In this document: piece after piece, positions 19,163-25,846 of the stretch
Layout of the letters: every line of letters begins with the position of its first letter
Position numbering within the stretch: position 1 is the first letter of the stretch
NCBI GenBank assembly: GCA_018257865.1
Contig: JAEUBA010000205.1
Coordinates: 1-25,846 of the forward strand
Direction: 5' to 3'
Source of the DNA: Stereocaulon alpinum
Taxonomy: Eukaryota > Ascomycota > Lecanoromycetes > Lecanorales > Stereocaulaceae
Length of the DNA: 25,846 nucleotides
Notes under the pieces: generated by a model
Database searches by the model: none
What the model was told of the DNA's origin: nothing
Seen by the model: the letters and a program-made list of their open reading frames with translations, nothing else
Made by a program: the position numbers and the translations under genes

Positions 19163-21792
19163 TCAAGCTCCTCTGCCAATTTCTCTAGCTCTTCTTCCGC
19201 CAGTGACGTTTCCCATTCATCCACTGAGGGGCCGCAGATGACCTCGACATCTAATGACTTGGCTGCTTGACCATAGGCTATACGAGGGATTCCGTCTTTT
19301 CCCTGGATCACCATATTTGCTTGTCCATGATCCTCCACTGCTCGAACTCTTTTCATCCACCGTTTCGATAATAGCAGGTCATAGATATTTCCCATCCCTA
19401 GGATGAAGGCGCGAACGATAGCTTCCACTCCAGCAACATTAACCGGAGCCCATACATACTGCTTCACCATTGCCAAGCCATCATCAGCCAACTGCAGGGT
19501 CCAAGCATGCTCCATTTCGTAGATTTCCAGTCCCAATTGCTTAACCAGTTCGGGATTGATCAACTCAACTACAGCTCCATTGTCTGCCAAAGTCTTATTC
19601 ACCTTGGTATCATTAATCCAAGCTTCCAGGTAGAGGCAAGTGACGTCTTCTTCCTCGTGTGCCTCAGTAGCTATCAGTGGCGGTTCTCCTTGTATTGCTG
19701 CAGCGACCATAGCAGGTCTTTTCCCTCTTTTCGTCGGTTTCGAGGAGGCCATTGCCCTTGCTAATTGTGCTCGAATTTGAGGAGATCGATCAAGCAACTG
19801 CCAAATCGGCATCGTGACTTGGGCATCTAGGAATCCATCCACTGAGAAACGATCCTTGTCCTTGGCCATATTGATAGGCACAGTCTCCTTCGGTAAGTAA
19901 CTCGCTGAGTCATTCTGGGTTGTTTTGTCCTTAGGTAGCTTTCGTTGTGGCCCAGATGATTCCGCCCTAAAAGGGGCTGGCGTCCAGCCCGTGTTCGTTG
20001 GGACCCTTGGTGAAGGCGGCAAGGAGTTAGGCGGTCGTGGTTGTGTAGGTAGAGGAGGTGACATCTGGTCTCGCGGAGTAGGTACTTGTGTCCGATCAGG
20101 TTGCGTGCTCGGTTGAGGTATGTGAGAGTGAGCTGCAGAGGATCCTTCTGCTTCCGCTGAGGTAACCCCCTCCATCGGCATCGTGACTTCAGGGCCAAGA
20201 GAGTTACCAAAATCGTCAACCTCTTCGACAACAGATGCCTTCTTTTGAGACGATACTTCAGCAGCCTGCTTAGCGGCTCGTTGGACATTTTTGTTCAAAT
20301 CGCTCTTGTTTACAGGTTTCGTCACTCGACTGTTCCTGGTGGCTTGATTCTCCTTATTCGAATTATTAGTAGCTTTGCCAGATCTTGTCGCAGCAGCTGC
20401 TTGCACATCCTTGAGGTGAGGGCCTAAGTCGGCAAGGGGCATCCCTCGCTTTAGGATCACCGGTGTCATTGGCAGGCGGATCTGGGCCCTCCCTGGATTG
20501 CCAGAGGTTGCTTCAAGGGGGCCCCTAACTTTTGGGTGCGGTTGTTGTTGCAGATCGACCGCTTGCTGGAAAAACTGTAATGCGGCGGCGGAAGCGGCAG
20601 GTGCTTGCTGGCCAAGCTTCGCCTCTTTTTGTAATTCCTCAATTTTAGCACGATTGGCACTCTTCTGCTTGTAGCTGACTTGAGGTAGGGGACAGTCGGT
20701 GGAAAAGTGACCTGGCTTCATACAGTTGTGGCAGGTTACATCGTGGCTTGGCGGCTTTCCAGTGGGAATAGATGAGGGTTTGTACTCGTGAACGACCGTC
20801 TTCGAAGTTGATTGCTGTTGTTTAGCAGTTGTCTGCAAGCTTCGGAAGAAGGTCACCAGCTCCTGGTTAACCTCATTCTGCGAGATCTCCCTTTTGGAGT
20901 TTTCCTCCTTGTCATCGAAAGGGCTTGGTCGTCCAATACGACTATAGGCTCTCACCACTGCTGCTTTCGCTGCTGGGAAAGTGATTTTCGGTTCAGAGGA
21001 TAGGTACAGTTGAACCATATCCAATTTATTCTCGTCAGCTAACCCTGCCACAAACTGGTTGCTAAACATGTCTCGTAGGTTACCCGGACACTGCAGATAC
21101 AAGGTTTGAGCTTCGTTCACGTACTGAGCAATAGGCTTCTTCCCTTGACGAAGGTTGTACATCTGATTGAAAAACTTGTTCGGGTCAGATTCCACCCGAA
21201 CTTCAAGCACAAATTCCGATACGAAGACAGCCGATAGCTTTTTCCAGTCAGCTCGTGTTTCGCTGTCTAGTTGCTGGTACCATTTAGCTGCTTGATCCTT
21301 CAAGCGGGATCGGAAAGCCATCCTTTTGACCAGTTCATTCCGTTCAGATGTGGGCTCGTACTTCTCATCGACAATAAAGCCAATCGTCTCAATATGTTCG
21401 TTTGGATCTTCAAACCCATCCTTCCTCCCGTAGAAGAATGGGATACACTCAAGCACACTTTCCATATTGGAGGTTGACTGTCTTGAATGTACTGTCGAGC
21501 TGTTGGAGACTGGCTCTCCCCCGTGCTTGCTCGAATTTTTGGAAGATTTCGGGGTAAGGAGCTTAGGATCGGTCCGGAAGCCGATCTCCGGTTCTTCCCT
21601 CGCGATTGCCTGTATTGGATTGCGGGGTCGTACTTGATTGCGAGGTGTTCGCTCTTGCTGAGACTCCTCTCCTGATGACGTAGCTTCGTGCTCGCTGCTC
21701 TCCAGCGAGCTGGTGTAGAATTGATCCGTCTTCGCTCTGCTTGACGACGTTGTGAGCTGATAGCCAGGAATCCGAGACTTAGGATTGGGCAT
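19117..21792 (-). CDS. Gag-protease polyprotein of the retrotransposon
   Basis: The first in-frame ATG is 21792-21790; upstream frame openness depends on non-ATG codons. About 891 residues ending at TGA 19119-19117. A Gag core (WYQQLDSETRADW..F..EF) is at residues 130-300, and a CCHC zinc knuckle (CHNCMKPGHFSTDC) near residues 350-365 packages RNA. A long proline/serine-rich linker follows. A retropepsin-like domain near 725-830 has ADNGAVVELI as its active-site loop and YDLLLSKRW as the later hydrophobic motif. The active-site triad is D-N-G where D-S/T-G is usual, so the protease may be impaired or unusual. The frame overlaps pol by 46 bases. Confidence 0.9.
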   Translation of the reverse strand: MPNPKSRIPGYQLTTSSSRAKTDQFYTSSLESSEHEATSSGEESQQERTPRNQVRPRNPIQAIAREEPEIGFRTDPKLLTPKSSKNSSKHGGEPVSNSSTVHSRQSTSNMESVLECIPFFYGRKDGFEDPNEHIETIGFIVDEKYEPTSERNELVKRMAFRSRLKDQAAKWYQQLDSETRADWKKLSAVFVSEFVLEVRVESDPNKFFNQMYNLRQGKKPIAQYVNEAQTLYLQCPGNLRDMFSNQFVAGLADENKLDMVQLYLSSEPKITFPAAKAAVVRAYSRIGRPSPFDDKEENSKREISQNEVNQELVTFFRSLQTTAKQQQSTSKTVVHEYKPSSIPTGKPPSHDVTCHNCMKPGHFSTDCPLPQVSYKQKSANRAKIEELQKEAKLGQQAPAASAAALQFFQQAVDLQQQPHPKVRGPLEATSGNPGRAQIRLPMTPVILKRGMPLADLGPHLKDVQAAAATRSGKATNNSNKENQATRNSRVTKPVNKSDLNKNVQRAAKQAAEVSSQKKASVVEEVDDFGNSLGPEVTMPMEGVTSAEAEGSSAAHSHIPQPSTQPDRTQVPTPRDQMSPPLPTQPRPPNSLPPSPRVPTNTGWTPAPFRAESSGPQRKLPKDKTTQNDSASYLPKETVPINMAKDKDRFSVDGFLDAQVTMPIWQLLDRSPQIRAQLARAMASSKPTKRGKRPAMVAAAIQGEPPLIATEAHEEEDVTCLYLEAWINDTKVNKTLADNGAVVELINPELVKQLGLEIYEMEHAWTLQLADDGLAMVKQYVWAPVNVAGVEAIVRAFILGMGNIYDLLLSKRWMKRVRAVEDHGQANMVIQGKDGIPRIAYGQAAKSLDVEVICGPSVDEWETSLAEEELEKLAEELDRYDFASDQGKEGRL
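19132..19138 (-). promoter_or_regulatory. -1 ribosomal frameshift heptamer GGGAAAA
   Basis: In the gag frame the bases read G-GGA-AAA, the X-XXY-YYZ pattern of a -1 slippery site, 12 nt before the gag stop. Slipping back one base enters the pol frame, which is open from 19162 onward. A downstream RNA structure was not worked out. Confidence 0.7.
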
Positions 21793-22031
21793 GTGCCACA
21801 ATAGCGTTAAGCAAGAAGGAGAAAGGAGAAGCAAGTAGAATTTTGGTAAGAATCTGGATTCTTGTTGAGGGGCAAAGGCAGAGGAACCACTTGGCTTTCT
21901 CTGGCTCTTCGTTCTTCAAGCAAGGATCACGATTCTTGAGGTATAATAGAGTAGTGATCTTTTAGAAAGGTATTATTCAACTGGATCCAATCACGTTGGC
22001 AAGGAACCAGAGCCCCGCCTTCGGCTCCAAA
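21793..22031 (-). other. 5' leader of the retrotransposon
   Basis: About 239 bp between the 5' LTR and the gag ATG. Apart from the putative primer-binding site, no ORF or repeat is obvious. Confidence 0.6.
22010..22029 (-). promoter_or_regulatory. Putative tRNA primer-binding site
   Basis: Two bases inside the 5' LTR the minus strand reads TGGAGCCGAAGGCGGGGCTC. Its complement looks like a tRNA 3' end: CCA, discriminator U, a 7-nt acceptor strand, then a GC-rich T-arm strand. Discriminator U suggests tRNA-Cys in a eukaryote, which is inference. Confidence 0.6.
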
Positions 22032-22166
22032 TGAGAGAGGTGATTCTGGTGGTGTGAAAGGATGATGAATTATTCTGCTAGAAAGCAGCTATCTAAAGTA
22101 GTACGCTAGTCCCGATCAGGCTTAATGAGCCAAGACCGCTACTAAGAGCGAAATTCCCACTCCACA
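22032..22166 (-). repeat. 5' LTR (135 bp)
   Basis: Identical partner of 13515-13649. It would carry the element's promoter, and it lies about 240 bp before the gag start codon. Confidence 0.93.
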
Positions 22167-22508
22167 ACGACGATCTAGCCGCGCTTTGCCACAACGAGGG
22201 ATTCATTGCCTTTCTTTTAGCTTTTCATAGCGGTCTATTGGACTTCAAGCTCGAATCCGCCGCAGAATTCCTAGAGCTGTCGTCTTGATGTCTTTTTCTC
22301 TTTTGTATAGGTAGGTCCTAGCTACAAGCTCGCTAGCTTCTACTTTCTTATTAGACTGTCTTTATTTACTTGTGGAATGTATCTACTAAGAAGCTTTTTA
22401 ACATGGGTTTATCGTAAGGACCATTTTATAAATACTCGACTATGCAGCTCTCTGTAGCTGGTAGAAGATCAAGCGCTTAGGGAGAAAAACCTCCTTCCCC
22501 TTCGGAGA
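22167..22508. other. Spacer downstream of the HeLo gene
   Basis: The first four bases are the ACGA target duplication. The rest should be the HeLo gene 3' region. Joined with 13325-13510, it would have been an intergenic gap of about 0.53 kb before the insertion. No ORF is seen. Confidence 0.6.
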
Positions 22509-23384
22509 TCATTTGAAGAATGCAAGCGCTGCCTCAGCCGACATATTACCTTGCACAACATGTGCATCATCATAAGTCTGAGTACCGTCATAAGAATGCG
22601 AACTCTGACCTTGAAGCCCAAGATTTCCGTTCAGAACTTTCGCTCGATCCTTGATTATTGTTCCAATATATGTGTGACCAGAGGTGTTTCCTCTCGCCCC
22701 AGAATCTTTGTCCGTAGACTCTCGCGACAATGAGGCTGTCCTTGTTTGGGCGGAAGCGTCTTCCAACATGCGTAGACTGTTAGTATCAGTGATTGCTCGA
22801 ATTTCAACCTCGAGAAGTCTTCGCTGAAGACCTAACACCTGAAGTCGATCACTCAATTTTTCAAGTCCATCAATGTAGAAGGCCAGATCTGCAATCAACG
22901 AGTCGAATTTCTTCTTATCCCGGATCGCCCAGCACGTCTTCTTCCATATAGAGGTATCCTCTTGCCGCCCCTGAATCCTAGACTTGAATTTATCTTCGAT
23001 TTGACGAAAAGCTCCGGACCTTTGTCCTTGTGAATGAGATAGCGAGTGTCGATCGGTGTTGAACAGCTCCAATCCGTATTTCGTTTCGATTTGTGTGGTA
23101 TCATCGAATATTGTTTTGATACCGAGAAGGCATCTCCCGACAGCGTCCTTCTCTTGGAACCAGCAGTCTCGCAGGACTGCAAGCTCTCTGCCCTCTTGCA
23201 TCACGCAAAGAGATTCTCCCCATGCATTCAGTCTAGCTTTAAGCAAAATCGTCTTCGTGAGAGACAGTTCGTAATCTTTGCCATAGTCTCGCCCAAGGCT
23301 GATGTAATCTATGTATTCGACGCAGGTGCTGAAGAGACCTGCAAGGCCTAAAACGCCGATAGTTAGCCCGATCGGTTCCGCCAT
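22509..23384 (-). CDS. HET-S-like HeLo-domain cell-death effector with two amyloid-type repeats
   Basis: ATG at 23384-23382, 291 residues, no intron needed; the length is close to that of the HET-S family. The N terminus starts MAEPIGLTIGVLGLAGLF, the hydrophobic first helix of HeLo domains, followed by YIDYISLGRDYGKDYE and KARLNAWGE, all typical of the family. The helical HeLo domain occupies roughly residues 1-220. A Ser/Thr-rich linker follows, then two 20-residue repeats (22676-22617 and 22598-22539), each H-[TS]-Y-x8-A-x-V-x2-G-N. In known systems such repeats form a beta-solenoid amyloid that makes the HeLo domain insert in membranes and kill the cell. The frame is intact. The NLR gene downstream carries the same motif at its N terminus, pointing to a receptor-effector pair; activity here is inferred. 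Confidence 0.9.
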   Translation of the reverse strand: MAEPIGLTIGVLGLAGLFSTCVEYIDYISLGRDYGKDYELSLTKTILLKARLNAWGESLCVMQEGRELAVLRDCWFQEKDAVGRCLLGIKTIFDDTTQIETKYGLELFNTDRHSLSHSQGQRSGAFRQIEDKFKSRIQGRQEDTSIWKKTCWAIRDKKKFDSLIADLAFYIDGLEKLSDRLQVLGLQRRLLEVEIRAITDTNSLRMLEDASAQTRTASLSRESTDKDSGARGNTSGHTYIGTIIKDRAKVLNGNLGLQGQSSHSYDGTQTYDDAHVVQGNMSAEAALAFFK

Positions 23385-23606
23385 GTTGGTCTTTGCAGTC
23401 CAAGTCGATGTTTGGGGCTTGTAAATAGTCGATAAGCTGAGACGTCGATGTCTATAGTTCTGGTGCGCCTTATGGTGGTGGAAGGAATCCGTCTGATTTT
23501 GATGTGAGTGAACGAGACTCAAAGAGTAGTTATTATAAAGACCGCAAGCGTAGGTAACAATACCTATATATCTTAAGCAGAGAGTTAAGGATGTCAGGGG
23601 CCGGCC

Positions 23607-23881
23607 TGTTACGGCTCGCCCAGAGGTGATCGCAGGAGAAGGCAGCTTTAAAGAAAACCACCTTGTATTAGGATTTGGCCAATAGGCTACGCTTGGTATC
23701 TAGAAAATAGGACGAAGAAGAAGAAGAAGAAATCAGGGAGCTCCATGTGCTTGATATCCCAGAGGCTAGCTCGCCGCTAGTCCCAATCGAGAAACTATGT
23801 CAACCGATATGCCAAGCTATCTCCATGCTAATTTGCCACCTCCATGCCCAATGCTAAGACCTCTGGATTAGGACCGTAACA
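23607..23881 (+). mobile_element. 275-bp solo-LTR or MITE-like element, copy A
   Basis: It begins TGTTACGG and ends CCGTAACA, with an internal GAAGAAGAAG run. It is an inverted copy of 25496-25770, differing at nine positions, all transitions. No ORF. Immediately to its left is CAGGGGCCGGCC. No target duplication is visible. Confidence 0.75.
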
Positions 23882-24475
23882 AACTCCGCAATAAGCGGCT
23901 TGGCGCCTACTCCTAGATAAAACACCATAGCTTAGCTAGCTAGAAGAATCAATCCCCAGTTTACCTAGCCAATCAGACACCCTGCAATCAGGTTATCCCG
24001 GGCAGCTAATAGGGGATCAAGCAACCTAATAATCGGTACAACCTAGCAAGAGGTTCTACCGACAGTTTCGGATTGGGTCAGGAGATTTAGGGCGAGGTGG
24101 AAGGTAGACTATGGAAGGGGGCTGGGATGATGTTACTGCGCTGGCTAGTCGGGGAGGAAGCCAGGCTGCTTCGAAAGAAAATAATCTGGAGACGGCAAGG
24201 TAGGAAGGTACTGAAAAAACATGTCCGCATGCGTTATGGCGGTATGAGGAAGACATTGGTGGAAGCTTTTGTGTCATAGACCCTTATAGTGGCGAAGAAA
24301 GCACTTACCACTTGTGTTTGAATCCTAGAACCTTAGGTAGCCACACCAGTGTTCAGTTCTTAATCAAGCTATCGATTGTCGTATCCCGTGTCGTCCTCAG
24401 CTCATCAAGCCCACATTTCCCTCTCTATGTTAATGTACCCCCTCACATCCCACACCATTCCCTATCCCCATCTCC
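23882..24475. other. Region without a confident gene
   Basis: No repeat of the flanking families is visible. A short plus-strand frame from ATG 24111-24113 (MEGGW..) looks coding-like for about 30 codons, ending at AGG next to a GTAGG donor-like site, but no further exon was found. Toward 24400-24475 the plus strand is C-rich, being the 3' side of the gene at 24476-25110. Confidence 0.4.
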
Positions 24476-25110
24476 TCACCTCCCGACACCCTGATCCATA
24501 CTATTCATCGCCTTCTCCAACGCCGGCAAATTATCCACCCAATTCCCCCCCATCCCCATTAGTATATCCTTAATATCCCCACCCCCCACATCCTTCCTCC
24601 CCCCTATCTGCCCCTCCACCCTCTCCTTCATCTCCTTCACCTTCCCCATCTCCGCTTCTTCCTCCGCGTTCGGACCGCGGGGTGTCCAGCGCGGACTTCC
24701 GGCGTCAAGATATTCAGAGACTTTGTGAGCCGGCGAGCCGGGAGGTGGGCAGAGGAGGACTTGTATGCGTGTTTCTTTGATGGTGGACTGGGCTTTTGCT
24801 TCCCAGAGAGGACCGAGGAGGGTGGTGTAGTTTGTGGGGGTGTCTTCGCCGGTGGTGATGAGGCGGCGGATGGGGTAGCTGTTGTAGGGTGGGGGGTTGG
24901 TTAGCTAGTTGTAATATAATAGCGTTTATGCAAAGGAGAAAGGGCGTTATGAACCTACATTAGACCGCTCTTGGGTGTGTCTTGGAGATCGGTAGGGAAG
25001 TCTAGGCCTAGGCGTGTAGCTAGAGCTTTGGCTTCGGGCTTGGTGCTTGCAACATTGTTCCAATAGTGAAAGGGATCTTTTGATTTGTTTCGGCCTGCTC
25101 GACCTGGCAT
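24476..25110 (-). CDS. Small intron-containing gene, 184 residues, unknown function
   Basis: Exon 1 is 25110-24959 (ATG 25110-25108), the intron 24958-24879, and exon 2 24878-24476 (TGA 24478-24476). The intron has donor GTAGGT, branch GCTAAC about 22 bp before the acceptor CAACAG, and joining gives an uninterrupted 555-nt frame. The protein starts MPGRAGRNKSKDPFHYWNN and has a central region (YPIRRLITTGEDTPTNYTTLLG, quoted in part: RRLITTGEDTP, LLGPLWEAKAQ, RIQVLLCPPPG). The C-terminal third is Glu/Lys and Gly rich (KEMKERVEG, MGMGGNW). There is no signal peptide or membrane segment. I do not recognise the family. Normal codon use and correct splicing make it a likely real gene, just proximal to the decayed subtelomere. 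Confidence 0.7.
24879..24958 (-). other. 80-bp intron of the 184-residue gene
   Basis: GTAGGT donor, GCTAAC branch and CAG acceptor. Without splicing, exon 1 would stop at a TAG immediately after the ATG codon that overlaps the donor. Confidence 0.7.
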
Positions 25111-25495
25111 CTTGGATATTAAGCAATTGTTGTACTGAGTTCTGTGGTATGTAAGTAAGACTGAGGAAGGAGGGAAGTTACGTGGGCTGCGGGGTTGAGC
25201 AGCTCCTTACCTACGTAATAGGTCGGCTTCCAATGATTGAGCTCGGATAGGGTACCTAAAGTTGTCATTAAGGTACCCGAGCTGCGGCCCGGGCCGGCCC
25301 GGGCTTACTCATAGCGCTATCCCTGGGGGTTCCCGTCCACTATATATATTTAAACCTACGCCAAAATAAAACTAAAAGAGTATGTAGATAAAAATCTATA
25401 TATTTAACTACTTATTCAGCCTTTTATACCAAATGATCCAATACGAATATGAGACTTTAACTTGGTGTATTGTAGATTGTCAGGGGCCGGCCTAG
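25111..25495. other. Upstream region of the 184-residue gene with inverted-repeat sequence
   Basis: Contains an imperfect hairpin with GGGTACCT and AGGTACCC arms (about 25239-25282), an 18-bp perfect palindrome GCCCGGGCCGGCCCGGGC (25287-25304), then AT-rich DNA. It resembles debris of a DNA-transposon end, but no coding part is present. Confidence 0.45.
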
Positions 25496-25770
25496 TGTTA
25501 CGGTCCTGATTCAGAGGTCTTAGCATTAGGCATGGAGGTGGCAAATTAGCATGGAGATAGCTTGGCATATCGGTTGACACAGTTCCTCGACTGGGACTAG
25601 CGGCGAGCTAGCCTCTGGGATATTAAGCACATGGAGCTCCCTGATTTCTTCTTCTTCTTCTTCGTCCTATTTTCTAGATACCAAGCGTAGCCTATTGGCC
25701 AAATCCTAATACAAGGTGGTTTCCTTCAAAGCTGCCTTCTCCTGCGATCACCTCTGGGCGAGCCGTAACA
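25496..25770 (-). mobile_element. 275-bp solo-LTR or MITE-like element, copy B (inverted)
   Basis: Inverted copy of 23607-23881 with the same 8-bp inverted ends TGTTACGG/CCGTAACA. The sequence CAGGGGCCGGCCTAG precedes it on the left, as a near match does for copy A. No target duplication or ORF was seen. Confidence 0.75.
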
Positions 25771-25846
25771 TAAAATAGGACCAACACCCCCTCCGCTGTG
25801 AAGCGTCGTATCTCACCCGGTTTCCTAGACCAAGGCCAAGCTCGTC

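Larger units (their letters stand above)
13515..22166 (-). mobile_element. Ty3/gypsy-type LTR retrotransposon
   Basis: Identical 135-bp direct repeats at 13515-13649 and 22032-22166 read TG...CA on the minus strand, with a 4-bp ACGA duplication outside them (13511-13514, 22167-22170). Internal order on the minus strand is primer-binding site, Gag-protease, RT-RNase H-integrase, an extra ORF, then 3' LTR. RT before integrase places it in the Ty3/gypsy group. Identical LTRs mean a recent insertion, yet pol and the extra ORF each have an in-frame stop, so it is probably non-autonomous. No clear polypurine tract is seen next to the 3' LTR; a G-run (CGCGGGGGA) lies about 20 bp inside. Confidence 0.95.

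Noticed and set aside
24376..24573. Plus-strand Ser/Pro-rich frames
   Set aside because: Low-complexity C-rich sequence, antisense to exon 2 and the 3' region of the small spliced gene.

Overview
The window is the end of a chromosome from a filamentous ascomycete (Pezizomycotina, possibly a Sordariomycete-like fungus; inference). Support: it begins with 20 perfect CCCTAA units (TTAGGG telomere read from the C strand), introns are about 50-80 bp with fungal branch points, and it carries telomere-linked RecQ-type helicases, a fungal NB-ARC/TPR receptor, a HeLo-domain gene, a Ty3/gypsy-type retrotransposon and RIP-like base changes. Every convincing gene lies on the minus strand and is transcribed toward the telomere.

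Layout. 1-120: telomere. 121-4591: a telomere-linked helicase (TLH) unit cut off inside its helicase domain by the telomere. 4592 to about 4894: low-complexity spacer. About 4895-10339: a second TLH unit with a full-length helicase exon but lesions at the end of exon 1. Both units have a conserved 5' region with TATA box, G-rich minisatellite, two ~170-bp direct repeats and a 25-nt terminal palindrome. 10340-13324: an NLR-type receptor (short N-terminal amyloid-like motif, NB-ARC, 10 complete 42-residue TPRs) whose 3' end is lost at the TLH junction. 13515-22166: an 8.65-kb LTR retrotransposon with identical 135-bp LTRs, ACGA target duplication, gag-pro, pol reached by an apparent -1 frameshift, and an extra ORF downstream of integrase; pol and the extra ORF each carry one in-frame stop. 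22509-23384: a 291-residue HeLo protein with two C-terminal amyloid-type repeats. 23385-25846: two inverted 275-bp solo-LTR/MITE-like elements flanking an intron-containing small gene (24476-25110).

How they fit. The HeLo gene and the NLR look like the two halves of a HET-S/NWD2-type amyloid-signalling cell-death module: the receptor's N terminus carries the same 20-residue motif that appears twice at the effector's C terminus. They were probably about 0.5 kb apart until the retrotransposon landed between them, and the receptor has also lost its 3' end next to the TLH array. The TLH proteins appear to contain, before the RecQ helicase, a region with the order and spacing of tyrosine-recombinase catalytic residues, which would make the TLH unit a candidate mobile element.
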